In this document: piece by piece, positions 34,910 to 44,944 of the stretch
Layout of the letters: each line of letters opens with the position of its first letter
Position numbering within the stretch: the stretch's first letter is position 1
Assembly: GCA_051294375.1 (NCBI GenBank)
Contig: CM119263.1
Location: 30,505,376 to 30,569,375, forward strand
DNA from: Paraspadella gotoi
Lineage: Eukaryota > Chaetognatha
Length of the DNA: 64,000 nt
Direction of reading: 5' to 3'
Notes under the pieces: generated by a model
Told to the model about the DNA's origin: nothing
The model's database searches: none
The model's input: only the letters and a program-made list of their open reading frames with translations
Translations under genes and position numbers: made by a program

Positions 34910-35945
34910 CCTCGGGAGCCACAGTCCGCCGTGGGACACCCCTTGCCCTTCAATGCCGCAGCCCGCATGGGACACCCGCTCGACTCTCAGTAGGTCGAGA
35001 GTCCCGCGACCCCCATTGACAAATGTTTCACATGCGGACAACAAGAGCGGTACTTAGGCTCAGAGAAAGAACTTCCTTACCCAGACGTGCCCGTAGAGAG
35101 TAGTCGTCGACTCTCGGACCCGAACTACCCAATGGTTCGACGCTGCATTACCGGTGATTTGAAGCCGCAGTCCCGACCTGGGACACGCTGGCCCCTTCTT
35201 GCGTGATCGGACAAGCCCAGGTGGCCTGGCGATCACGAGGGTCCCGTGACCCCATGACAAATATTTTCACACGCGGACAACCAAGACGGTACTTAGGCTC
35301 GGAGAAAGAATTCCCTTTACCTAGACTGCCCGTAGAGAGTAGTCGAGTCGACTCCCCGGAACCCTAACTACCAATGGTTCGACGCGTGATACCGCGATTT
35401 GGAAGCCGCAGTCCCGCCTTGGGAACACCGCTCGCCCCTTGCGTAATTGGACCAGACCGTGGGCCTGGCGATCACGAGGGTCCGCGGACCCCCATTGAGA
35501 AATGTTTTCACACCGCGGACAACCAAGAGCGGATACTTAGGCTCAGAGAAAGAACTTCCCCTTACCCAGACGTGCCCGTAGAGAGTAGTCGAGTCGACTC
35601 TCGGGACCCGAACTACCAATGGTTCGACGCGTGTATTACCGGACGATTGGAAGCCGCAGCCCACCAGTGGGAACACCCGCTACGCCCTTGCGGAATTGAC
35701 CAGACCGTGGGCCTGGCGATCACGAGGGATCCCAGCGACCCCCATTGAGAAATGTTTTCACACGCGATAACAACAAGAGCATGACTTAGGCTCAGAGAAA
35801 GAACTTCCCCTTACCCAGGACCGTGCCCGTAGAGAAGTAGTCGATGTCGAACTCTGGACCCGAACTACCAATGGTCGACGCATTAATTACGAGATTTGAG
35901 CCTGCAGTCCCGCCTGCGGACAACGCTCGCTTTCAGATAAACCTT
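34910..35945 (+). repeat. Tandem satellite, about 245 bp x 4
   Basis: Units begin near GAAGCCGCAGTCCCG at 35,161, 35,402, 35,651 and (mutated) 35,895, with a partial unit before. Each holds GCCTGGCGATCACGAGGGTC, AACTTCCCCTTACCCAGACG and GTAGTCGAGTCGACTCTC. Units differ by many small indels, which looks like sequencing noise as much as divergence. Single units occur at 32,200-32,330 (inverted) and 36,350-36,480. Confidence 0.8.
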
Positions 35946-38247
35946 CATTGCCTATGGAAAAGCCGGTGCCCACTGGGATCACCGCTCAGGACTTCTCACC
36001 ATTGAACCGAACAGAACAGAGTCTTTACCAGAAATTCCTTACCAAGTGCCAGTAACGGAGCACCGGACTACCAAGGACGATCAGTAAACCCTAACGAGGG
36101 CGCATGCCGTACACCCCTTTATCAACCCAGCCCAAAGTCCCTTGACAGCGTCGTCTACCATACTTCATCTCGCAAACGACTCTCGCCTGAAATTCTGGAT
36201 CGTGACAGTCCGGTGAGCTCACGGGTTCCCAATCCCGAGCGGGCACGACTTTTTTACAAACTAATTTATATATTTTTTTCCCCGGATCGCCTGACGGAGT
36301 CACGCGAGAGTCACGGGTTCGAATCACATCGTCGGACAACCAAAGGAGCAATAAACTTAGGCTCAGAGAAAGAACTTCCCCTTACCCAGACGTGCCGTAC
36401 GAGAGTATCGAGTCGACTACTCGGACCGAACTACCCAATGTTCGGCCCATGTATCTGACGGATTGGAGCCGCAGTCCCGCCATGGACACCGTCGGCTTTC
36501 TCGATCAAAATACCAGCTAGGAAGCCGCAGTCCCACTCGTCAGGGACACACCGACTCGGTCTCTCAATATCTTTCATCTAGAGCAATCCACGCTGGCCAT
36601 GCTTTTATATACCCGTCCCGCCTGTTCCTGCAAGGCGTGAGAATTGTTTTTTGCTATAACTATGCCCGGAAGCCGCAGTCCCACCACGGGACACACCTGA
36701 CAGCTATTCCATACCATCTTCATTCGAGACCAACCCGAGGCCGGTGTCTGCTTTTCATGCCTGTCCGGCGTGTTTTAAAACTAGCTACACGGGAGACGGG
36801 ACTTCACACGCATACTTTTGTTACTACCACACATGGAGTCACTCACATTGGAAATTAAAATACATGTATATTACTATGATTAATTGGCATGAATTTTAGG
36901 CAGTCCAAAAGGAAACAGTCAAAGCTACATCCACGTACCTCTTCCACCCCCCAGACCCAGTTGGTGAGTCCTGACGGATCAAGTTTACGCGGCAGCGTAA
37001 AACGTTTTTCCATGACTTCTCCTGGCCGAATTCGCGAGTAACTGAGTCGTGTCAACTTCCGAGATCGCGAGACTTTTTGTGCATCCGATCCGCGAAGAAA
37101 ACTGACGACTGAATCCTTGCGTGGACCCCAGCGCCTGGGACAAGCGCTGGCCCTTTCCGTTTCTGGCGTCCTCAGCGCTGCCGAAGGCCACAGCCACGCC
37201 CGTAGAGTTGTTATTTGAAACCATCAATTCCCCGCGGACCAAGCAAGGTCCGAAGGATAGCGGCAAAGGCCGAGTGCCCGACCTGCCATCATACTGAGCG
37301 GAAATAGATACCGTGAGGCTCGACTGTTTTAGAAGAATGACGATTATGCGAATAAAACGTTAGCAGAACACCCCTTTAGACAGGGGATCATATTATCACA
37401 TATCTCCGGAGCTAATCTTTTCGCCAATTCGGACCTGCACTACCCACAAGCCCGACTTCCGCTCACCCCCCGCGCTTTGTAGATTGATGAGAGAGGTAAG
37501 GGCCAAGATATTCCCAGCCGTTTTATGACATTTGTTGGGAGAACACTCCAAAGACTACATATCCGAGAGCGAAATTGTATTCAGTCCGTGTTATAGCTCG
37601 CTTCTTTGCAGACCGCAGAGATGTCCAAGAAGCGATAGTCGCTCGTGGGTCCGAAGAGGGGACGTAGTGACTTTAAATCTTGTCCTACCCGGTATTTGGT
37701 CAGGGTAACCTTTGGTCCTGTCTTGACGCGTTTTTTGCCTTGTGTCACGCGCCGGATGTTCATCCCAGAATCAGCCTATCCATCTCTGACGCTCATATTC
37801 CCGCGGGCGACGAGGTACATAGTAACTTCCGAGGCGGAGACGCTACACTCGCGTAGTAGGGACCGTCGATAGGGACAAAAAACTTTTCAAGTTTTTGCCT
37901 TCAAAGGCGTATTTCCGCGCGAAAGGATGGCAGAAAGCCATTGAACCGGCCCAATGTGAACAGAATATCGCAAGACCGTAGCGCGAGAGAGCGGTCGTCC
38001 ATCCAACTACGTAGATCAACCGGGAGTTAGCTTGGGGAATCTGTAAGCAGGGAAAAAAGTTATTACCCCGTGAACAGGCCCCTTCCAAATTTATCCAGCG
38101 CGTGTACTACTGTACCCCCCTCCCTACGATACCTTAGGAGTAAGGAGTACGAACCACAAGGAACGGGACAGTTGTGGAAAAGATGGGTGTTGGAAGGGGT
38201 AAGGAATCATAAAGAAGTATAACACCGTTCCGCACTACCGTCCCCTC
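35946..38247 (-). repeat. Inverted copy of the GC-rich segment
   Basis: This is the reverse complement of about 30,418-32,330; paired positions sum to about 68,670. It repeats, in reverse, the broken frames at 30.6-31.5 kb with additional indels and substitutions. It stops abruptly at 38,247, where the tip of the foldback element begins. Confidence 0.8.
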
Positions 38248-38290
38248 TATCTGGCGACATCGCTATTTGAATGAACTACAACTTAGGTTT
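38248..38290 (-). repeat. Tip of the telomere-like foldback element
   Basis: GGCGACATCGCTATTTGAAT followed by GAACTACAACTTAGG matches the right tip at 34,820-34,860 and, inverted, the left tip at 45,055-45,085. It marks the right border of the 26-38 kb composite. Confidence 0.7.
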
Positions 38291-38508
38291 AAATCTAAAC
38301 TTTTGCGCAATTTTTGTGACACTAATATTTTGGAATATGTTAAAATTAATACGGATGGCTCATTACTGTGGGATTGAAAAACCTTACGCAAGCTTTCTAG
38401 GAAATGTGGTTTGTTCATCGTATGATCTTTATAAATTACAGAAAGCACTGTTTATAGTGTTTATAGTTTTGTGTTAGGTTTTCATTTTGGTTTCATATTA
38501 AAAATATA

Positions 38509-39016
38509 TTTTTATCGTCGCAATCGCTTTGCGTTTGCGACGTTATTGCAGTGATTTTGCTCATAAGTGGCGTCGTCGTTGTCGTCATTGGCGTTCCAAA
38601 TTATAGATCGCTTTTTTATGATTAAATTTGGGTGTATGAAGCTGAAAATTTATATACAGCTTCTCATCATCGATGTGCTTAAAATTGAGTCTGGACAGTT
38701 AATAAATATGTTTTGTTTACGTTTTATCTCTTAAAATTTTCTCTCTTTTATTTTCATATTTCTTTCTCTCTCTCTTTTCTCTTTTAATTACATGACTCTC
38801 TCCCTCTCTCTTTTCCCTAGTCACTGATTCATAATCATACTTAATCATAGGGAAAAAAAACGAGTCTGTAGCTGGCTCTGCAGGGGCTTATTCTTTTTCT
38901 CTCTTTTCTCTTGCTGCTTCTGCTGCTGCCTTTTGAGTCTGCAGCTGGCTCTGCAAGGGCTCTTTCTTTTTCTCTCTTTTCTCCTGCTGCTTCTGCTGCT
39001 GCCTTTTGATTTCTTT

Positions 39017-39051
<35 letters not shown>

Positions 39052-39110
39052 GTTTTTATTAAAAAAAAATTGAATTAGGATTGCTTTTAAGATTTTTTTT
39101 TCTCTTGTCA
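38509..39110 (+). repeat. Composite dispersed repeat, 0.6 kb (copy at 62.6 kb)
   Basis: It starts TTTTTATCGTCGCAATCGC and CGTTTGCGACG, passes through AAATTATAGATCGC, GTGTATGAAGCTGAAAAT, CT-rich tracts and GGCTCTGCAGGGG, and ends in a CT microsatellite plus GCGTTTTTATTAAAAAA. The same order is found at 62,646-63,300; shorter copies of the first part are at 44,574-44,620 and 59,010-59,195. Confidence 0.75.
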
Positions 39111-39254
39111 AATAACAGTTATTAAATATGTTTTGTTTAAGTTTTATCAAAAAAAACAAATTTTCTCTCTTTTATTTTCATATTTCTCTCTCTCTCTTTT
39201 TTCTTTTAATTACATGTCTCTCTCACTCTCTCTTTTCCCTATTTACTGATTCAT

Positions 39255-39429
39255 AATCATAGGGAAAAAAAACCGAGTCTGCAGCTGGCTCTGCAGAGGC
39301 TCATTCTTTTTCTCTATTTTTCCCTACTGCTTTTGCTGCTGCCTTTTGAGTCTGCAACTGGCTCTGCAGGGGCTCTCTCTTTTTCTCTCTTTTCTCCTGC
39401 TGCTTCTGCTGCTGCCATTTGATTTCTTT

Positions 39430-39470
<41 letters not shown>

Positions 39471-39560
39471 TTTTATTAAAAAAAAATTTGAATTGGGATT
39501 GAACTCGTAAAATTAGGCATGGCATTCTTGCATGTTATCATTTTGCTATAGTAATATCGG
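39255..39560 (+). repeat. Second copy of the GGCTCTGCAGGGG/CTGCTGC block
   Basis: A near-duplicate of the end of the preceding repeat, in the same orientation. Confidence 0.7.
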
Positions 39561-39904
39561 GTTTTTATTTCACTTTAGTCTTTACTTCACTTCGTCAGTC
39601 TGATTCAAGTTTCACTTTGTCTTTTGTCTGGGAATGCTGACAGTGTTTAGAGAGGTCGCATTCGATCAAACTGCTCGCTTATGCGTGCTTAAAGTAAAAC
39701 AAAAGTACCTTCAATAATGTTACTCCAGTCTTAGCACTTGCTAAAAATTAACCTTGAAAATAAGTTATTTTACTGTTTTATATTTATTCTTTTGACAATG
39801 AAAAAGTTTTTTTTTCTCTCTTTTTTTTTTCTCTTTTTTTTTTCTGAAACTGTAACTGTAACTTGACAATCGCAAAATAGAATTTTTTTTTCTGTTTATA
39901 AATT

Positions 39905-40065
39905 AATTTTCTTTTTTTCCCCTTTCTATTCTTTCTTTCCTTTCTATTCTTTCTTTCCTTTCTATTCTTTCTTTCCTTTCTTTTCTTTCTATTCTTTATT
40001 TCCTTTCTATTCTTTCTTTCCTTTCTATTCTTTCTTTCCTTTCTATTCTTTATTTATTCTTTTCT
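39905..40065 (+). repeat. TTTCCTTTCTATTCTTTC minisatellite
   Basis: About ten units of TTTCCTTTCTATTC and variants in tandem. Confidence 0.85.
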
Positions 40066-40790
40066 TCTTTTTCTTTCCGTTTATAAATTAATGGTTTTTT
40101 TTCAAATTTGATTTTTTTTATTATCAAAATTTGCCGTCAATCCAGATTTTTCTTATGCAATTGCGACGATCCTTATGCTTTTAAGATTTTTTTAATATGA
40201 TACGATCATGGTAAAGTGAATTAGTCCATTTTGGTGAAATTTTTATTTAAAGTAAAAGTAAAAGAAGAGCTCACAACGATCGGAATTCTAAGAGTTTTCA
40301 ACCGGGAGTCAGATTCGGGAAAAATCTTTTATGGCAAAAATCTTCCAAAGGGGTGGATTTTCCGAAGATTTTCATTAATATTTTCTATATTTATGGTTAT
40401 ATTTTTTGAAACTTAACAATAGCAATATTGCTATCATTCTACATTGGCCGATATAAAAATATATTAAAAAAACCTCTGGCTTTTTTAGTCAGAGCTTAGT
40501 CATATGATATACTTTTTTCCTAGATAGTATAATTATTATTAAGATGCAATATTCTTTTAATGAATGAAAATTTACAAAATTATTTGTTTCAATATTTTTT
40601 ATTTTTATACTCTATAATAATAATTTTACTATTTAATCTATATTATTTAATTATATATAGTTTTTTAAATTTTTTACTTATCTTTATATCTAATATTTAT
40701 TGTTGGGAGGGGGAGGTCAGTGTTGTCTTCTGGAAATAGAAGGAGCATCTTTGCAACACAAGGTTAGAGTAAAATCTGTCCTAGTTTTTT
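40066..40790. other. AT-rich stretch with one short open segment
   Basis: Plus-strand 40,231-40,416 is open for 61 codons and ends in a hydrophobic run, but has no splice support and no recognised motif. The remainder is AT-rich. I do not call a gene. Confidence 0.4.
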
Positions 40791-40794
40791 AAGT

Positions 40795-41110
40795 GATATC
40801 ATACATCATTCCTGTTTGTCGAGGAACTAGTAGTCAGCCTGCCTCGCCAAGCGTATCTCCGTCCTATGACCCGTCGCGCCATTACTGGGGGAGACTGCCG
40901 TCAACTCCCCTCGTCGTCGGAAGTGGGCGCGGCCGTATCCAGCGCCCCTTTGGTGGCGCCGTCGTGAGTGACGCCGAGTCCCTTTGTCGGCGAGGGTGTC
41001 AGCCCCTTTGTCACCGCCTCCGTCAGTTGTCCACAAGTCCATTAAAGTGTCTGTGGTCGAAGTGTGGGACTCCACAAGTCTATTGCCCATGTGACAAGAC
41101 GTCATGATCT
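40795..41110. other. GC-rich island
   Basis: About 300 bases of high GC (CCCGTCGCGCCATTACTGGG, TTGGCGAGG-like words, GGCGCCGTCGTGAGTGACG). Both strands are open for over 90 codons, as expected by chance in GC-rich DNA. No domain recognised; possibly a retroelement fragment. Confidence 0.3.
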
Positions 41111-41389
41111 GCTACAAGTGGTGACAAAACGTGACTGAGTGACAACGTGCCTAATGTCCCCCTAAAAAGGCCATTTTGGGACAGACTAAGTCTCACTGTG
41201 ACTGGTCTCTCTGTGAAACGTGAAAAGGTAAAGAGCATAGAAAGTAGCACACAGATAGGCTTGAGTAGACAAAATGTAGAAAACGAATCATAATGAGCAA
41301 AATAAACAGATGAGCAACGGCATCTCTCAACACTGTTAGAAAGTCATTAATGAGAATTCATAGTATTTAAGAGGCTGAACAGAAAGGGG

Positions 41390-42010
41390 TGGGAATGGTG
41401 GTCGCAGTATTGCACCCATGTAGTATTGGGCCTTTAAAATTGCACCCCAAGGAGTGCACCCACGTAGCATTGAGTCCACGTACAATTGTACCCATAGTAT
41501 TCCGCCCACTTTAGATTGCGCCTACATGGGATTCCGCCCATGTAGAATTGCGCCTGTGGATAAGGCACTAAGTGGGCTGAAGATGACTATCCGTAACTTC
41601 TTTAACCCCCTCTAGCAGCTATGGAACGGGTCCTGGGCTTGGAACCAGGCTTGAGGGTTTTCCACGCCCCCAAGGCGGCTTACGGCCGTCCTCACACTTC
41701 CCGCAGAGTAGGTACCGGGTTAGGATTGAACCCGGTACCTAGTGGTCATGAGCTGATGGCTTTATTCAATGAGCCACCGGGTCACAACTGAAGGATTCAT
41801 GCTTAGAGGCGGGGTGAACTTTGCTATGCCCGACTACACGCCTACCCCAGACTGCCCATAGAATTGAGCCCATAGTAATGCGCCCAAAGGATTGTGCCAT
41901 TGTAGGATTCCGCTCACTTAGCGTTGGGCCCAAAGGATTTGAATTATCAGTGGGCGCAATACTGTGGGCGCAATTTTCTGGGGGAAATCCTACGTGGGTA
42001 CAATCCTAAT
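41390..42010 (+). repeat. Minisatellite of ATTGCGCCCA(T/C)GTAG units, split by a SINE
   Basis: Units of about 15-20 bases around ATTG(C/G)(A/G)CCCATGTAG run at 41,390-41,556 and again at 41,830-42,010. Between them lies the SINE at 41,559-41,790, so the SINE probably inserted into a pre-existing array. Confidence 0.7.
41559..41790 (-). mobile_element. tRNA-derived SINE, family B, copy 1
   Basis: On the minus strand it begins TGACCCGGTGGCTCATTGAA (A-box-like) and contains GTACCGGGTTCAATCCTAAC (B-box-like), then a body of about 150 bases with CCCAAGGCGG-type words complementary to the plus strand. The second copy is at 43,977-44,210. Confidence 0.75.
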
Positions 42011-42112
42011 GGAACCGTTCTGATAAGGATATATAATATATTATATATATATATATTATATATAGGGGAAAGATTAATAGGGGCACCTTTATTAGGCAAA
42101 ATAAAAGCTCAC

Positions 42113-42617
42113 CATAAATGTTATAAATGTTGTTGCAATATTTAGGTCTGAAAATATCACTTTTTGTTTTTGTGTATAAAAAATGACATTGTGCTTTAAA
42201 ACAATCATTTTGCGAGGTATTTAACATTTTACAAACTTGTTCCTTTAAAGCCTTTTCATAGTGCAAACAGTAATTAGATAGTGTACGATAACTGATAAAT
42301 AGAAATAATCTTATGGAATAATGAATGGTAGCGAGACACATACATATTATTATAATAATAAAACTCCACAGTCCAAAATTCCATTTGGTAATATTATTTG
42401 TAACATCTATGAAAGTATTTATCTTATATCCAAATAAAAAGATAGAAACAAAATTTATTATTGTTTGATTCAGTTTTTTTGATAATTTATGCTTTAGGGC
42501 TTTAGCACCACAAAGAAGCCGTCCTTCTGACCAAATATTTATAGACATCCAAATTATAAAATCCGCAAGACATATCAAGGTTATTATTGGAAAATAATAT
42601 GGATCCAAAAAATATAG
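42113..42617 (-). CDS. Module D exon: S5, pore, S6 and C-linker of a channel
   Basis: The acceptor is TTTCACCATAG, preceded by a TATTAAC branch-point-like site, and the donor is GTGAGC after ATTTATG. The exon encodes S5 (PIITLICLADFIIWM), a short turret, pore helix (INFVSIFLFGYKINT), S6 (WSFIIIIICMCLATI) and a C-linker. FLFGYKINTF aligns with FAFGNSNTYV of module II, and the C-linkers align over 60 residues, so D and module II are paralogous. It leaves in phase 1. No CNBD was found before the minisatellite at 42,010, so the module is either truncated or continues far downstream. Expected to be a membrane channel segment. Confidence 0.7.
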
Positions 42618-42669
42618 CTATGGTGAAATATAAATATTTTCTCCATTTTGTTAATATTTTATTACATAC

Positions 42670-42736
42670 CATGATGGAAAAAAAGTATCGCGGTTTGGAA
42701 AAGTCAGTTAATTTTATTGTCAAATATATTTTTTGG
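42670..42736 (-). CDS. Module D upstream exon (S4-S5 region)
   Basis: A 67-base exon lies between TTTATTTATTAG and the strong donor GTATGT after ATCATG. It is separated from the next exon by an intron of 52 bases, both ends in phase 0. The peptide contains KLTDFSKPRYFFSIM. Placement before S5 makes it S4-S5 linker. Short and only supported by splice signals and phase. Confidence 0.4.
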
Positions 42737-42771
42737 CTAATAAATAAATTTTAATAGGTAATATGACCTCC

Positions 42772-42981
42772 TTAAGACTGAATAAAATAATTATTTCTCA
42801 ACAGCATTAAATTATTCAATGTATTCAAATACTTCCAAAAGAGGTTGTCTCTAACCGTTTTTACTTCTTTTTGATTAAGAGAACTATTCATATTATTGTT
42901 AAAATTATATCTCGGACATAATATTTTTTTTCGATTTGGGGTAAAAATGGTCCTTAGCAAGCAGTGAAAAAGATTGATCCT
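42772..42981 (-). CDS. Possible further exon of module D
   Basis: The frame opens after TTTATAG at 42,982 and ends at 42,772. It contains LLRTIFTPNRKK and DNLFWKYLNTLNNL. No donor in a phase fitting the next exon was found, and the region is AT-rich, so this may be chance. Confidence 0.25.
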   Translation of the reverse strand, partial: RINLFHCLLRTIFTPNRKKILCPRYNFNNNMNSSLNQKEVKTVRDNLFWKYLNTLNNLMLLRNNYFIQS

Positions 42982-43976
42982 CTATAAAGTAAACCAGGCT
43001 TGAGTTGTAGCTTCATAATGTGATAATTCATTATCTTTCACTTCAATTTTTGGACTTGTTTGATATTAGATTCTGATAATATATCCAAAGGTAAATAAAA
43101 ATGATAACTTTGCTTACAGAAAGGTTACCCAGAACCTTATAACTTTTATTAATACTTTACAATTTAAAAATAATATTCTGTAATATCTACAGCATCAATA
43201 TATTTTTAATATTGCTCTTTTTTAACATATGAATTAAGATTCATCCCTGAATCTATCCTAATGGAGATAATACAATAACTATTTGACATGAGACTGAGAA
43301 AAGGCAGGGATTTTTAATAGTATTGGTTAAACTCAAAAAGTAATAAAAAAAAACCAGAAATGAATTTAAATAAAAAGTATAGATATAAGAGAAATAAAAA
43401 ATGAAAGAAGCATTTTTTTGGACAACGCATTTTCTTTTACATGGAACTCCTGTATTTTTTGTCATACATAAATGAGACACAGCTTATATGAATCACAAAA
43501 GGTTAAAGTTTTTTATATTTAAATTTTATTTTTCAATTTTTACATTAAAATGCCGAAAAATAACTGGAAAGTAACCGCAACACTTTTTTTTTCCATCATG
43601 GTAGTATGTTTCATAATATAAACTAATTAATTTATTTAAGGAGTAAACTTTAAAGAATAAGAAGCGGGTATTGTACTGATTCAATCCCAACCCAGTGCTT
43701 GCCATAAGGGAAGCTTAGGGACGGCGCTAAACCGCCTAGAGATTTTTAACCACTAGCTTAAGCCCAGTTCCAAGATCAAAGGTGTAAAAAATTTATGGAT
43801 ATTCAGCTGACTCGTGGCCACTTCGCGCGTTATGAATACTAGTGTGCCCGGATCCTATTGAAGATTGCTTCACTCCCTTAACTAAATAAAATATTTTGAA
43901 TGGGCATAGCAATCCCTAAGCCCGGTTCAAAGCCTCACTAGTCTATCGTAGCAATCGGAGATAACAGCATTTTTGA
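42982..43976. other. AT-rich stretch upstream of module D
   Basis: Minus-strand 43,480-43,253 is open with a hydrophobic run (FYFSYIYTFYLNSF) that might be a membrane helix of module D, but without convincing splice sites. A GGTTGGGATTGAATCAGT-like B-box word on the minus strand near 43,690 hints at a tRNA-like fragment. Nothing firmer. Confidence 0.3.
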
Positions 43977-44210
43977 GGATAAGGCGCTAAGTGGGCTGAA
44001 GATGACTATCCGCAACTTGCTTAACCCCTCTTGCAGCCATGGAACAGGTCCTGGGCTTAGAAACAGGCTTGGGGGTTTTCCAGGCCCCCAAGGCGGTTTT
44101 TAGCCATCCTTATGCTTCCTGCAGGGTAGGTACCAGGTTGGGATTGAACCCGGTACCTAGTGGTCATGAGCTGATGGCTTTACTCAATGAGCCACCTGGT
44201 CATGACTGAA
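43977..44210 (-). mobile_element. tRNA-derived SINE, family B, copy 2
   Basis: Same orientation and structure as 41,559-41,790 with scattered differences; minus-strand A-box-like GTGGCTCATTGAGTAAAG and B-box-like GGGTTCAATCCCAACC. Confidence 0.75.
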
Positions 44211-44944
44211 ACTGTCTTATAGTTATTCTCAAAAATTCTAACTACACATCTGGTCAAAAAAAAGTTTAAAAGTTATGATAAAAGCATTTTATTTAGTTAT
44301 TTAAAAGAAAATAATATTTAAGATTCAATTAATATATTGTTAGATTACCATTGGTTTTTAGTACTACTTTTATGCAACAAGGGAGAGATTCGCAGAGGCT
44401 GCGCAAATATGAAGGGTTCAGCTCTTCCTAAATATATTTTATAATTTTTTTGATTTTGTCAATTGTTGTGGCATTGTACTGCAAAATATCTTATTTTATC
44501 CTTAACCAGATTTTTTTAATGATTTTGCAGTCAGGTAAGTTTCCGGGTAAACCTTTGAGCATCTTAATCCTATTTTTATCGTCGCAAACGCAAAGCGGTG
44601 GTTTTGTACATAAATGGCGTTAGCGTCGGAATTTTATAATAAAATAATTATATTAATAATAATTATTCATTGCTGAATGACTAGCGATAATTCTTTTTTT
44701 TTTAACTATAATAATAATAATAACTAAAATATTTAGCTTAAAAACTTTGTTATAAGCTCGAATGAAAAATATTTGTTTTAGCTTTTAAATTAATAAGCTT
44801 TTTAATTAATAGGATGACAGACAAATGAGATAGTAGGGGGTTAAAAGTTTAAATTTTTTTTGACCACATCTGTAGTTCTTACTTTCCCAGTATAATTTTT
44901 GAAATATGTTGACAAATTGGTTTCATTACAAATTTTTCTCGTGA
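44211..44944. other. AT-rich, with a short TCGTCGCAAACGC repeat remnant
   Basis: Only 44,574-44,620 is recognisable, as a fragment of the repeat at 38,509. Otherwise nothing. Confidence 0.5.

Noticed and set aside
22694-42113. Direct splice from module D (phase 1) to module II (phase 1)
   Set aside because: Phases allow it, but it would place two pore-S6-C-linker units in a row without S1-S5 or CNBD between them; paralogy is the simpler reading.
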